From NCBI GenBank assembly GCA_963749035.1, contig CAVVKW010000004.1, positions 1,364,001 to 1,428,000 on the forward strand: a DNA stretch of 64,000 nucleotides. The letters run 5' to 3'. Within the stretch, counting starts at the first letter, position 1; every line of letters starts with the position of its first letter. A model generated the notes under the pieces. That model was not told the DNA's origin and searched no databases. It saw nothing but the letters and a program-made list of their open reading frames with translations. The stretch comes from CAVVKW01 sp963749035 (GTDB taxonomy: Bacteria > Verrucomicrobiota > Verrucomicrobiia > Chthoniobacterales > JAATET01). The position numbers and the translations under genes are program-made. Shown here in pieces: positions 15,194 through 23,637 of the stretch.

Positions 15194-17362
15194 CTAGTTA
15201 GAGACCCCCGCCAGCCGAACCCCCAGCCCCCCACACCGCTCGCGCACGCGGTTATTTCGCACCGCCGCCGCCAGTGCCTTCCGCTGGCCGACCACGATCA
15301 CCAGCGACTTCCCCCGCGTGATCGCCGTGTAGATCAGATTCCGCTGCAGCAGCACAAACTGCTCCATCGCCACCGGCACGATCACGCACGGAAACTCCGA
15401 GCCCTGGCTCTTGTGCACCGTGATCGCCCACGCCGGATCCAGTTCGTCCAGTTCGCCAAAATCATAGACGATCCGTCGCCCCTCGAACTCCACCACCGCC
15501 TCCCGCTCGCCCCCGTCCACCGCCCGCACCACCCCGATGTCCCCGTTGAACACCTCCTTGTCGTAGTTGTTCCGCGTCTGGATCACTTTGTCGCCCTCGC
15601 GGAAAACAACTCCAAACCGCTCCACCTCCCCCGCACCCTCCCGCTTCGGGTTCAACTCCCCCTGCAGCCGAGTATTCACGTTCCGCACCCCGAGTTTCCC
15701 CTTGTTCATCGGCGCGAGCACCTGAACGTCCCGCACCGGATCAAACCCAAACTTCCCCGGCACCCGCCGCGCCGCCACCTCGACCAGCGTCTCCAAAGCC
15801 GCGTCCGTATCCTCCCGCTCGATGAAGAAAAAATCCCCACCCTCCCGGTGCGTCAGATCGGGAAGCGCACCGGCGTTGATCGAATGGGCCGCCGTCACGA
15901 TCCCACTCGCCTCCGCCTGACGAAACACCACGTCCAGCCGCGCCGCCGGGACGGCCCCACTCCCGATTACGTCCCGCAGAACCAGTCCCGGCCCCACACT
16001 CGGCAACTGATCCGCGTCCCCCACCAGCAGCACGTTCCCCCGCCCCGGCACCGCCCGCAAAAACCGCGCCATCAACGGCACGTCGACCATCGACACCTCG
16101 TCCATCACGAACAAATCTCCCGGGAGCGGGTTCCCCTCGTGCCGCTTGAACCCCCCGCCCCGCTCCGGCTCCAGCAGCCGATGAATCGTCATCGCCTCCA
16201 TTCCCGTCGACTCCGCCAGCCGCTTCGCCGCCCGCCCCGTCGGCGCACACAGCACGCACCGCACCCCCTTCGCCCGCAAAATCTTCAGCACCGAATTCAC
16301 CAGCGTAGTCTTCCCCACCCCCGGTCCACCCGTCACCACCGCCACCGCCCGCGTCACCGCCACCCGCAGCGCCGCCGCCTGCGAATCCGACAACGTCTTC
16401 CCCGTCCGTTCCTGCACCCAACCCAGCGCCCGCTCCACGTCCATTTCCGGATACCCCGTCACCTCGCGCCCCGCCAGCACCCGCAACCGCTCCGCCACCA
16501 TCCGCTCCGCCGCGCGCATCGGCGGCAGATAGATCAACTCCCGCCCGCCCAACGTCTCCGCCACCAGCTCCTCCCGCTCCACCGCCCCCGCCAGCACCCG
16601 TTCTGCCAATTCCTCCCCCACCTCCAGCAGCTCCACCGCCGCCCGCACCAGATCCCGCCGCACCATCGCGCAATGACCCTCCCCGCCCGCCTCGTCCAGG
16701 CAGTGCGCCAACCCCGCCCGCACCCGCAGCACCGAGTCGCCCGCCAGCCCCAGCTTCCCCGCGATCCCGTCCGCGCTCTTGAACCCAATCCCCCGAATGT
16801 CCCGCGCCAGGCAGTAGGGATCGGTTCGAATCCGCTCGATCGCCTCCTCCCCGTAGCTCTTGTAAACCCGCACCGCCCGACTCGTGCTCACCCCGTTCGC
16901 GTGCAGGAACACCATGATCTCCCGCACCACCCGCTGCTCCGCCCACGCCGCCTTGATCGACCGCCGCCGCTCCGTCCCGATTCCCCCGACCTCGCTCAGT
17001 CGCCCGGACTCGTTCTCGATCACCGAAAACACCTCCTCGCCAAAAGCCGCCACCAGCTTCTTCGCGTAAACCGGCCCAATCCCCTTGATCATCCCGCTCG
17101 CCAGATACTTCTCGATCCCCTCCCGGCTGTCCGGCGGCTGCGTCTCCACCCTCTCCGCCTTCAATTGCATCCCGTGCTCCCGATCGCGCACCCACCGACC
17201 CTCCGCCGTGATCCATTCCCCCGGCGACACCACCGCGACGTTCCCGATCACCGTCACCAATTCCCGCCGCCCGCGCACGTCGACGCGCAACACCGCAAAC
17301 CCCGTCTCCTCGTTGTGAAACGTCACCCGCTCCACCACACCCCGCACACCATCGTCCGTCAT
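15194..17362 (-). CDS. recD2: RecD2-type SF1 DNA helicase
   Basis: This 722-aa protein starts at ATG 17362 (MTDDGVRGVVERVTFHNEETGFAVLRV, the typical RecD2 N-terminal OB-like domain). Helix-hairpin-helix segments (GMIKGIGPVYAKKLV and GGIGTERRRSIKAAW) come next, then the helicase core. Walker A is VTGGPGVGKTTLVNSV, DEVSMVD is Walker B, LVGDADQLPSVGPG is motif III and AWAITVHKSQGSEFPCVIVP is motif V. RecD2 is a 5'-3' helicase found in bacteria without RecBCD partners, linked to repair and replication stress. It is 97 bp downstream of cinA, with repeat element F in between. Confidence 0.95.
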   Translation of the reverse strand: MTDDGVRGVVERVTFHNEETGFAVLRVDVRGRRELVTVIGNVAVVSPGEWITAEGRWVRDREHGMQLKAERVETQPPDSREGIEKYLASGMIKGIGPVYAKKLVAAFGEEVFSVIENESGRLSEVGGIGTERRRSIKAAWAEQRVVREIMVFLHANGVSTSRAVRVYKSYGEEAIERIRTDPYCLARDIRGIGFKSADGIAGKLGLAGDSVLRVRAGLAHCLDEAGGEGHCAMVRRDLVRAAVELLEVGEELAERVLAGAVEREELVAETLGGRELIYLPPMRAAERMVAERLRVLAGREVTGYPEMDVERALGWVQERTGKTLSDSQAAALRVAVTRAVAVVTGGPGVGKTTLVNSVLKILRAKGVRCVLCAPTGRAAKRLAESTGMEAMTIHRLLEPERGGGFKRHEGNPLPGDLFVMDEVSMVDVPLMARFLRAVPGRGNVLLVGDADQLPSVGPGLVLRDVIGSGAVPAARLDVVFRQAEASGIVTAAHSINAGALPDLTHREGGDFFFIEREDTDAALETLVEVAARRVPGKFGFDPVRDVQVLAPMNKGKLGVRNVNTRLQGELNPKREGAGEVERFGVVFREGDKVIQTRNNYDKEVFNGDIGVVRAVDGGEREAVVEFEGRRIVYDFGELDELDPAWAITVHKSQGSEFPCVIVPVAMEQFVLLQRNLIYTAITRGKSLVIVVGQRKALAAAVRNNRVRERCGGLGVRLAGVSN

Positions 17363-17459
17363 AAAACCCAACCGCCCGGGGACCGCGACCTTCCAGATCG
17401 CCACGCGCGCCTTCCAGCCGCGCGCCCCAACCCAACGGCAAAGCCGCACTTCCCCCGCC
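17363..17459. repeat. Double-palindrome interspersed element, family F copy 2
   Basis: The element fills the recD2-cinA gap. It aligns by eye with 928-1027. Shared features are GGGGACCGCGA(G/C)CTTCCAG near the start, a second CTTCCAG-centred GC palindrome (about 17404-17424), and a tail GCACTTCCCCC...GCCTCACAG that carries the cinA stop. The first palindrome (17385-17401) has a mismatch and the second differs from copy 1, so the copies have diverged. Confidence 0.7.
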
Positions 17460-18692
17460 TCACAGCTCCCGCCGCAACCGATCCAAGGCCGCCTGGGTCA
17501 CCAGCTGCTTGAACGTCGCCCGGTCCGTCGGGAACGACTCCCGCCACACCTCGACCTCCCCACCCCGCTTCGCCAGCGCGATAAAAACCGTCCCCACCGG
17601 CTTCTCGTCCGTCCCGCCGCCCGGCCCAGCGACCCCCGTCGTCGCCAAAGCGAAGTCCGTCCCCGCCCGCTCGCACGCCCCCGCCGCCATCGCCCGCGCC
17701 ACCTCCGCGCTCACCGCCCCCTTCGCCCCGATCAACTCCGCGTCCACCCCCAGTTCCCCCACCTTCGCCTCGTTCGCGTAAGTCACCCACCCCCGCAGAT
17801 ACACCGCCGACGACCCCGGCACGTCCGTCACCCGACTGGCCAGCAACCCCCCCGTGCACGACTCCGCCGTCGCCAGCGTCAACCCCCGCTCGACCAACCG
17901 ACCCACCACGACTGTTTCCAACCCCTCCCCGCCCAGTGTAACCAAATATTCCCCCAGCTCCGCCCTCACCTCCGCCTCGACGGAATCCAATACCGCCGAC
18001 TCCCCGATCAACCGCAGATCCACCTCGTTCGGTCTCGCGCAATACCCGACCTCCAGCCCCGCCACGGCATTCAGCCGAGCGCCGAGCCTCGCCTCCACCA
18101 CCGACTCCCCGATCCCCACGCAACGGAACGTCCGACACTCCCGCACCGCCGCGCCCGCGTTCAGGTCCGCCAACCGCGGCAACACCTCCGCCTCAAACAT
18201 TCTCCGCAGTTCCCGCGGCGGCCCCGGCAGCAAAAACAGATGCGGCGACCGCCAACTCGGAGCCTCCACCGCCGACAGATACAACCCCGGTGCCGTCCCA
18301 CTCGCGTTCGGCAGCACCACCGCACCTTCCGGCACCATCGCCTGACGCCCCATTCGCTCCTGAAAAGCGAACCCCCGTCCTTTGCAAAGCGCGCGGATTC
18401 CCGCCAGCACCCCGTCGTCCCGCACCAACCGCCGCCCCAGCAACTCCGCGACGATCTCCCGCGTCAAATCATCCGACGTCGGCCCCAGTCCGCCCGTCAC
18501 CAGAACGACGTCCGGATCCCGTTCGAACGCATTCAACAAAGCGTCCCGGATCGCCGCCCCGTCCGGTACCGTCACCTGCCAATCCACCCGCAGTCCGATC
18601 CCAAACAAGCGCTCCCCAAAATAAGCGAGGTGCGAATTCACCACTGCCCCCAGCAGCAGCTCCGTCCCCGTGTTAACGACCTCGACCCGCAT
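17460..18692 (-). CDS. cinA: CinA family nicotinamide-nucleotide amidohydrolase
   Basis: This 410-aa two-domain protein has an N-terminal MoCF/COG1058 domain (VEVVNTGTELLLGAVVNSH, VLVTGGLGPTSDDLTREIVAE, VMLLPGPPRELRRMFE-like). The C-terminal CinA domain (LATAESCTGGLLASRVTDVPGSSAVYLRGWVTYANEAK, TTGVAGPGGGTDEKPVGTVFIAL) deamidates NMN to recycle pyridine nucleotides. Both domains are complete. CinA is also historically linked to competence in some bacteria. It precedes recD2 on the same strand, and a cinA-repair gene linkage is seen in other bacteria (cinA-recA). Confidence 0.95.
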   Translation of the reverse strand: MRVEVVNTGTELLLGAVVNSHLAYFGERLFGIGLRVDWQVTVPDGAAIRDALLNAFERDPDVVLVTGGLGPTSDDLTREIVAELLGRRLVRDDGVLAGIRALCKGRGFAFQERMGRQAMVPEGAVVLPNASGTAPGLYLSAVEAPSWRSPHLFLLPGPPRELRRMFEAEVLPRLADLNAGAAVRECRTFRCVGIGESVVEARLGARLNAVAGLEVGYCARPNEVDLRLIGESAVLDSVEAEVRAELGEYLVTLGGEGLETVVVGRLVERGLTLATAESCTGGLLASRVTDVPGSSAVYLRGWVTYANEAKVGELGVDAELIGAKGAVSAEVARAMAAGACERAGTDFALATTGVAGPGGGTDEKPVGTVFIALAKRGGEVEVWRESFPTDRATFKQLVTQAALDRLRREL

Positions 18693-18700
18693 CCTTCAAA

Positions 18701-18713
18701 GCCGCGAAGCGGC
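18701..18713 (-). terminator. Possible weak hairpin downstream of the SirB1-like gene
   Basis: On the minus strand GCCGCTTCGCGGC forms a 5-bp GC stem with a 3-nt loop followed by TTTGAAG. It lies 40 nt past the stop of the gene at 18754 and just before the cinA start. It is short and the U-tract is only three, so it is a candidate only. Confidence 0.3.
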
Positions 18714-18753
18714 CCGCCATTTCACATTCAGCATTCCGAGATTGCGGAGCGAT

Positions 18754-19575
18754 CTAGGCCGTCAGCACACGAATCCATCCATCGACCAGCGCGTGCTTCT
18801 CCGCGTCCTGCCGCAGATCGTAAACGTAAAGCAGATTCGCCAACACCCGGATCAAGACCTGCCGCCCACTCGCATCCGCGAGATGCGTGTCGCTCAGCTC
18901 CAGGTTCTGCTTCGTCAATATCGCCTGGCAATCCGCCTTCGACATGATCCGCCCCCGGTGAAACGGATCGAAAAACAAATCCCCGTGCCGCGCGATAAAG
19001 TGCCCCGGCAGATTCACCCCCGCCACGCCCATCCCCGCCCGTGCCGCCACCATCCGGTAAAGCAGCGTCAGCGTGATCGGGATGCCCATCCGCGATTCGA
19101 TCACCCCCGGCAGCAGACAATTTCGCTCGCTGTAGTAATCGTCCGTGTTCCCCCGAAAGCCCAGCTCCCCCGCCATGAAACGCGACAACAGCAGCACCCG
19201 CTCCCGGCTCGAGACCGCCCCGCTGCTCTTGATCAAAAACTGCCGCCCCCACGCGTTCACCTTCGTTTCCATCTGCTCGATCTCGTCCTCCGGCACCAGC
19301 GCCCGCGCCAGCATCCAATTCGCCCGCTCCAGATCGTTCTGATCCCCGAAGAAATGACACAGCAACCCAAAGTCGTCCGACGCCTCGCGTCCCTCGATCG
19401 TCTTCAGCACGTCCCGCGCGTGACCCGCCGCCGGTCCGCAGCCACCTCCCAGGTCGAGGAGCTGATCCCTCGCCTCCTCTCCAGCCTTGACCAGCTGCTC
19501 CTTCACGAGCCGAACCGTTTCCGGATCATCGTCCTCCAACAAACGGACAATCGCCTCACTCTGACCAGGAATCAT
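18754..19575 (-). CDS. SirB1-like transglutaminase-fold protein
   Basis: This 273-aa protein matches the SirB1/Transglut_core2 family. Its core reads LLLSRFMAGELGFRGNTDDYYSERNCLLPGVIESRMGIPITLTLLYRMVAARAGMGVAGVNLPGHFIAR, the typical 'n.lL..Vl..r.GiPitLsvly...a.r.Gl...gv..PghFl'. The usual C-terminal TPR-like helices are short here. The Cys and His of the transglutaminase fold appear to include C153 (NCLLPGV) and the H in PGHF. Function is unknown; family members sit near peptide chain release or signalling genes in other bacteria. An N-terminal helical extension of about 90 residues precedes the core. Confidence 0.85.
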   Translation of the reverse strand: MIPGQSEAIVRLLEDDDPETVRLVKEQLVKAGEEARDQLLDLGGGCGPAAGHARDVLKTIEGREASDDFGLLCHFFGDQNDLERANWMLARALVPEDEIEQMETKVNAWGRQFLIKSSGAVSSRERVLLLSRFMAGELGFRGNTDDYYSERNCLLPGVIESRMGIPITLTLLYRMVAARAGMGVAGVNLPGHFIARHGDLFFDPFHRGRIMSKADCQAILTKQNLELSDTHLADASGRQVLIRVLANLLYVYDLRQDAEKHALVDGWIRVLTA

Positions 19576-19625
19576 ATCTCAAACCGTTAGTCCACAACCC
19601 ACCACAGCGCAACTTCTCAAGCCTC

Positions 19626-19811
19626 TCAATCCGCCGAAATGTCCACGCTCAGCACCGCACCCGGCTCACACCGCACCCGCACCGTCGCCGGACGGCAACA
19701 CACCGCGCAATCCTCCACCACCACCAACTCGGCCGTCGTCGTCTCCACTTCGATAAAAAATTCCTCCCCGCAGTTCGGACACCCAATCCCGATTTCTTCA
19801 ACGACGTCCAT
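19626..19811 (-). CDS. CPXCG-motif cysteine-rich small protein
   Basis: This 61-aa protein has two zinc-ribbon-like cysteine pairs: CPNCGEEFFIEVE (C-P-x-C-G) and DCAVCCRPATVRV. It matches the Cys_rich_CPXG family (about 60 aa, function unknown, probable metal binding). It follows rsfS by 14 bp on the same strand, in a gap holding part of a heptamer A array. Small size could cause it to be missed, but codon use and the motif order support a real gene. Confidence 0.85.
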   Translation of the reverse strand: MDVVEEIGIGCPNCGEEFFIEVETTTAELVVVEDCAVCCRPATVRVRCEPGAVLSVDISAD

Positions 19812-19818
19812 CGAATCC

Positions 19819-19852
19819 CTCTCAACTACAAACTCTCAACTTCCAACTCTAA
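19819..19852 (-). repeat. Degenerate heptamer A array at rsfS 3' end
   Basis: The plus strand reads CTCAACTACAAACTCTCAACTTCC..., about four worn CTCAACT units. On the rsfS strand it is in GTTGAGA orientation and encodes the last residues of RsfS (LELEVESL) and the stop TAG at 19826-19828. Confidence 0.65.
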
Positions 19853-20185
19853 CCGCGGCGCATCCCCCCACAAATCCTCCAGCGAGTAAAACTCGCGCGA
19901 CTCGTGATGAAACACGTGCACCACGACTTGCGCGTAATCGATCACGATCCACCGACTCCCCGCCGCCCCGTCCTCCGCGTAAGGACCAAAGCCAAACCGC
20001 TCCCTGACCCCCGAGCGCACCGAGGCCCCGATCGCCCGGAGTTGCGGGTCCGACATCCCGCTACACACCACGAAATAGTCGCAAAACGACGACTTCCCAC
20101 GCAGGTCCAGCACCGCAATGTCTTCCGCTTTCCGGTCCGCCGCGTATTCCGCGCAAGCCCTCGCCAGCGATTCCGCCTCACTCAT
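19826..20185 (-). CDS. rsfS: Ribosomal silencing factor RsfS
   Basis: This 119-aa RsfS/Iojap family protein binds ribosomal protein L14 and blocks subunit joining when nutrients are low. LRGKSSFCDYFVVCSGMSDPQLRAI, GAAGSRWIVIDYAQVVVHVFHHESREFYSLEDLWGDAP is the complete family signature. It lies downstream of nadD on the same strand, a common linkage in bacteria. The C-terminal residues after WGDAPRL are encoded by a worn heptamer A array. The 142-bp gap up to nadD contains a heptamer B array. Confidence 0.96.
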   Translation of the reverse strand: MSEAESLARACAEYAADRKAEDIAVLDLRGKSSFCDYFVVCSGMSDPQLRAIGASVRSGVRERFGFGPYAEDGAAGSRWIVIDYAQVVVHVFHHESREFYSLEDLWGDAPRLELEVESL

Positions 20186-20274
20186 TCCCCGCCCACGCTC
20201 CCCCGGCTAAAATCGTCACAACGCATCCCGCACACAGCTAAGGCAACACCCCACCTCACGCAACGCCATTTCAT

Positions 20275-20327
20275 AAATCCGAAATCCAAAATCCCGAATC
20301 CGAAATCCTCAATCCGAAATCCAAAAC
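20275..20327 (+). repeat. Heptamer B array between nadD and rsfS
   Basis: About seven imperfect units (AATCCGAA, ATCCAAA, ATCCCGA, ATCCTCA variants) abut the nadD stop at 20328. Together with the array at 20912-20945 it brackets nadD in direct orientation. Confidence 0.85.
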
Positions 20328-20891
20328 TCACCCCCCCCGGTAAAGCCCCTCCCGCTCGATCACCGCCAACACTCCCTCCGGCACCAGATACCGGATCGAC
20401 AACCCGCTCGCCACCCGCCCCCGCACCCCCGTCGACGAAATGTCGATCATCCGCGTCACCACCGGCATCCCCTCCGGCACCACCACGTCCCGCCGCGTCA
20501 GCACGACAAACGTCACCAACCGCCGCAACTCGTCGATCTCCCGCCACTTCTCCAGGTCGGCCAAATTGTCGTCCCCGATCAAATAATAGAGCTCCGCCGC
20601 CGGCCACCGCGCCCCCAGCTCCCGCACCGTCTCGATCGCAAACGTCGCCCCCTCCCGCCAAATCTCCAGCTCGCTGACCTCAAACCCCCGCTCCCCCGCC
20701 ACCGCCGCCCGCACCATCTCCAGCCGCACCGCCGCCGAAGCTGGCGGCGCCTCCAGCTTAAACGGCGACACCCCCGCCGGAATCAGCACCACCCGATCCA
20801 GACCAAGCCGCTCCCCCGCCTCCCGCGCCAAAATCAGATGCCCGCAGTGAATCGGATCAAAACTCCCACCAAAAAGTCCAATTCGCTCCAT
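20328..20891 (-). CDS. nadD: Nicotinate-nucleotide adenylyltransferase
   Basis: This 187-aa protein adenylates nicotinate mononucleotide in NAD synthesis. The N-terminal nucleotidyltransferase motif is GLFGGSFDPIHCGHL (with the HxGH signature). The C-terminal ISSTGVRGR corresponds to the ISSTxIR ATP-binding motif. LIPAGVSPFK and LIGDDNLADLEKW are also present. The start is ATG 20891 because an earlier in-frame start would translate repeat sequence. It is divergent from nagZ over 55 bp, most of it heptamer B repeat, and followed by rsfS. Confidence 0.95.
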   Translation of the reverse strand: MERIGLFGGSFDPIHCGHLILAREAGERLGLDRVVLIPAGVSPFKLEAPPASAAVRLEMVRAAVAGERGFEVSELEIWREGATFAIETVRELGARWPAAELYYLIGDDNLADLEKWREIDELRRLVTFVVLTRRDVVVPEGMPVVTRMIDISSTGVRGRVASGLSIRYLVPEGVLAVIEREGLYRGG

Positions 20892-20911
20892 CACCACGCA
20901 GTATTCCCTTC

Positions 20912-20945
20912 CAATCCAAAATCCAAAATCCAAAATCCAAAATCA
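20912..20945 (+). repeat. Heptamer B array (ATCCAAA) between nadD and nagZ
   Basis: Nearly perfect tandem ATCCAAA units (about 4.7 copies) fill most of the 55-bp divergent region and end 1 nt before the nagZ ATG. Any promoter for either gene must overlap or neighbour this array. Confidence 0.9.
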
Positions 20946-20946
20946 A

Positions 20947-22035
20947 ATGATTGGCCAAACTCTCCTCGTCGGCGTCCCCGGCAAGACTCTCGACTCCGAC
21001 ACCGCCGCCCTCCTCCGCCGCATTCAGCCCGGTGGCTTCATCATTTTCTCGCGCAACATCGAGAGCCCCACCCAGCTCCGCCAGCTCCTCGACGACCTCC
21101 GCGCCATTTCCGACGTCGAACCCATCATCACCATCGACCAGGAAGGCGGCCGCGTCTCCCGCCTCCGCGAGATCGGGCACGAACCGCCAAACGCCCAGCA
21201 ACTCCGCCAAAAAGGCGACCTCGACCTCATCACCTGGCACGGCCGACTCACCGGCCACCTCCTCCGCCTCTTCGGGTTCAACCTCGACCTCTGCCCCGTT
21301 CTCGACATCTCCTTCGACGACGAGGCCGACAACTCCGTCAAAGGCCGCTGCTACGGCACGAACGTCGCCCAGGTCATCCAACTCGCCGGAGCCTTCAACG
21401 ACGCCCTCCGCGGCACCGGCATCCTCAGTTGCGGCAAGCACTTCCCCGGCTACACCTCCGCGGGACTCGACCCCCACCACGAACTCCCCGCCATCAGCCG
21501 CTCCAAGGAACTCATGGAGGAGCACGAGCTCGCCGTCTTCCGCTACTTCGCCGACAAGGTCGATTCCATGATGACCGGCCACATCGCCATCGACGGCCTC
21601 GACACCTCCGGCCTCCCCGCCTCCCTCTCGCCCGCCATCACCACCGACCTCCTCAAAAAAGACGTCAAATTCGCCGGCCTCACCATGACCGACGACCTCG
21701 ACATGGGCGCCATCCTCAACCACTACGGCCTCCCCGACACCCTCCGCATGGCCCTCGAAGCCGGCAACGATCTCCTCATGATCTGTCATCGCGTCGAGAT
21801 GATCGCCGAAGCCTACGACATCGTCAAAGCGCTCCCCGCCAGTGCCGTCGATCCCGCCCTGGAAAACATCGCCAAATTCAAGCGCCACCTCGCCCCACCC
21901 GACGCGTTCAGCATCGCAGCCCACACCGAACTCGACGGCGAGGTGCGAAAACTCCGAGCCGCGACGCTGGGCGAAGCCGAAGCCGACCGACACAGCCCAG
22001 AAGACGGCAAACGCAGCCCCGTCGAGCTCTACTAA
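20947..22035 (+). CDS. nagZ: Beta-N-acetylglucosaminidase (GH3), NagZ type
   Basis: This 362-aa single-domain GH3 enzyme shows IITIDQEGGRVSRLRE near the N-terminus and the bacterial NagZ signature GKHFPGYTSAGLDPHHELP (general acid/base His-Asp dyad loop). The catalytic nucleophile is Asp in LTMTDDLDMGAI. NagZ removes GlcNAc from anhydro-muropeptides in cell-wall recycling in the cytosol; secreted GH3 glucosaminidases would need a signal peptide, which is absent here. The start ATG follows a heptamer B array with no Shine-Dalgarno visible. Confidence 0.9.
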   Translation: MIGQTLLVGVPGKTLDSDTAALLRRIQPGGFIIFSRNIESPTQLRQLLDDLRAISDVEPIITIDQEGGRVSRLREIGHEPPNAQQLRQKGDLDLITWHGRLTGHLLRLFGFNLDLCPVLDISFDDEADNSVKGRCYGTNVAQVIQLAGAFNDALRGTGILSCGKHFPGYTSAGLDPHHELPAISRSKELMEEHELAVFRYFADKVDSMMTGHIAIDGLDTSGLPASLSPAITTDLLKKDVKFAGLTMTDDLDMGAILNHYGLPDTLRMALEAGNDLLMICHRVEMIAEAYDIVKALPASAVDPALENIAKFKRHLAPPDAFSIAAHTELDGEVRKLRAATLGEAEADRHSPEDGKRSPVELY

Positions 22036-22119
22036 GAGCGTGTAAATCAGTGACGAGGCGCGCGACCTCCGCATTTCCGAATTCACACCCTCGCTCATTC
22101 CCGGTATCCCGATGAGCCC

Positions 22120-23631
22120 GTGACCGCCCGCAGTTTTCTTCGGCCCGAAGCCCTCATTCTCATTGCCGCCGTGATTTTCCGGCTCGTCGCGCTGGACATC
22201 AAACCCGCGCACTTCGACGAGGGCGTCAATGGCTGGTTCGCCGACCGCATCGCCGAGCAGGGTTACTACCACTACGACCCCACGAACTACCACGGACCGC
22301 TGCACATGTATGCCGTCTTCGTGTCGCAGCAACTCCTCGGTCGCAACCTCTTCGCCCTCCGCCTCCCGGCCATCCTCGCCAGCCTCGCCGCGGTCTGGAT
22401 GACCCTGCAATTTGGCCGTTTCCTCGGCACCGCCACCGCCCGCTGGGCCGCCATCATCATGGCCGTCTCGCCCGCCTTCACCTTCTACGGACGTTACTCG
22501 ATCCACGAGTCCGGCCTCGTCTTCTTCCTCCTTCTCACCACCTGGGGAATCTTCAGCGTCTGGACCTCAGGGAGCCGCCGCGGACTCTTCGCGCTGGCCG
22601 GCGGGATCACCGGCATGATCCTCACGAAGGAAACCTACATCATCCATCTCGCCTGCTTCGCGCTCGCGTTTCCCGCCCTGATCTTCTGGCAAAAGCTCCG
22701 CCCCTCCGACCCTCCCGCCGCCCGCGCCAAACCAAAGTGGTCCCTCGCCGACCTCGTCGCCGCCATCGCGGGCGGGATCTTCCTCATCGTCCTCTTCTAC
22801 TCCGGCACCTTCCTCGACTGGGGCAGCCTCAAGGGCCTCTATCAGACCTTCGCCGCCTGGTTCTCCACGGGTATCGAGAAGGGCGGCCACGCGAAAACCG
22901 ACTACGGAATCGGTCCGTTGAACTACTACTGGCTCTACCTCATGGCGCGGTATGAGTTCCTTTACCTGCTCGGCCTTCTCGCGTCGTTCTACGTCCTCCT
23001 GCGCCCGGCACCCGCGCTTCTGCGTTACCTCGCCATCCTCGGCGCCGGCACCCTAGTCGCCTACACCATCATTCCCTACAAAACCCCGTGGCTCCTCATC
23101 GTCATGCTCTGGCCCTTCGGATTTGTCCTCGGAGCCGTCGTCGCCGAGTTCTCGAAATACGCCACCGTTCCCCGCGTCGCCGCCGTACTCATCGGCGTCT
23201 CGTCACTCCTCGCGTTCCGTCTGAACATCCTCGAATTCGCCAACCCCCGCGAGCCCTACGCCTACGTCCAAACCTTCCCGCAGATTCGACGTTTCATCGA
23301 TCCCATCCTCAAACTCGCCGCGCGAGACCCCGCCGCCTACCACCTCCGCGGCGAGATCATTCTCGATAGCTACTACCCGCTCCCGTGGATGCTCGGTGAC
23401 TTCACGAACGTCGGCTATTACAAGGATGGCGTCGGTTCCTCCACCGACGCCCCCGATTTCGCCGCCACCGTCGTCGCTGACTCCGCGAAGCTCGAAAGTC
23501 GCTTCTCGGAGCCCTATTACAAACGACCCTTCCGACTCCGCGACGCCCAGGACGATTGCGTCGCCTACTTCCGAGCCGCCACGTTCCGAGACGTCCTCGG
23601 CGACGAACCCACCGTCGGCCCCACCCAATAA
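22120..23631 (+). CDS. Agl23-like (TIGR03663) polytopic membrane protein
   Basis: This 503-aa protein has about 10-12 membrane helices. The N-terminal loop RLVALDIKPAHFDEGVNGWFADRI resembles the 'DE' catalytic loop of GT-C fold glycosyltransferases (PMT/ArnT-like) and the TIGR03663/Agl23 family. DPTNYHGPLHMY and FTFYGRYSIHE fit the same family. Agl23 is named from archaeal N-glycosylation, where it assists flipping or transfer of lipid-linked sugar. A role in envelope glycosylation is an inference. It starts at GTG 22120 and is followed 6 bp later by another membrane protein, so the two are probably one operon. Confidence 0.8.
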   Translation: MTARSFLRPEALILIAAVIFRLVALDIKPAHFDEGVNGWFADRIAEQGYYHYDPTNYHGPLHMYAVFVSQQLLGRNLFALRLPAILASLAAVWMTLQFGRFLGTATARWAAIIMAVSPAFTFYGRYSIHESGLVFFLLLTTWGIFSVWTSGSRRGLFALAGGITGMILTKETYIIHLACFALAFPALIFWQKLRPSDPPAARAKPKWSLADLVAAIAGGIFLIVLFYSGTFLDWGSLKGLYQTFAAWFSTGIEKGGHAKTDYGIGPLNYYWLYLMARYEFLYLLGLLASFYVLLRPAPALLRYLAILGAGTLVAYTIIPYKTPWLLIVMLWPFGFVLGAVVAEFSKYATVPRVAAVLIGVSSLLAFRLNILEFANPREPYAYVQTFPQIRRFIDPILKLAARDPAAYHLRGEIILDSYYPLPWMLGDFTNVGYYKDGVGSSTDAPDFAATVVADSAKLESRFSEPYYKRPFRLRDAQDDCVAYFRAATFRDVLGDEPTVGPTQ

Positions 23632-23637
23632 ATTCCG

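Noticed and set aside
15413..17512. 699-codon open frame on the plus strand opposite recD2
   Set aside because: Arg/Pro/His-rich and antisense to a clearly functional RecD2; typical of high-GC reverse frames.
20857..22506. 549-codon open frame on the minus strand opposite nagZ
   Set aside because: Gly/Glu/Val-rich translation with no domain, a mirror of the GC-rich nagZ and Agl23-like genes; a shadow frame.
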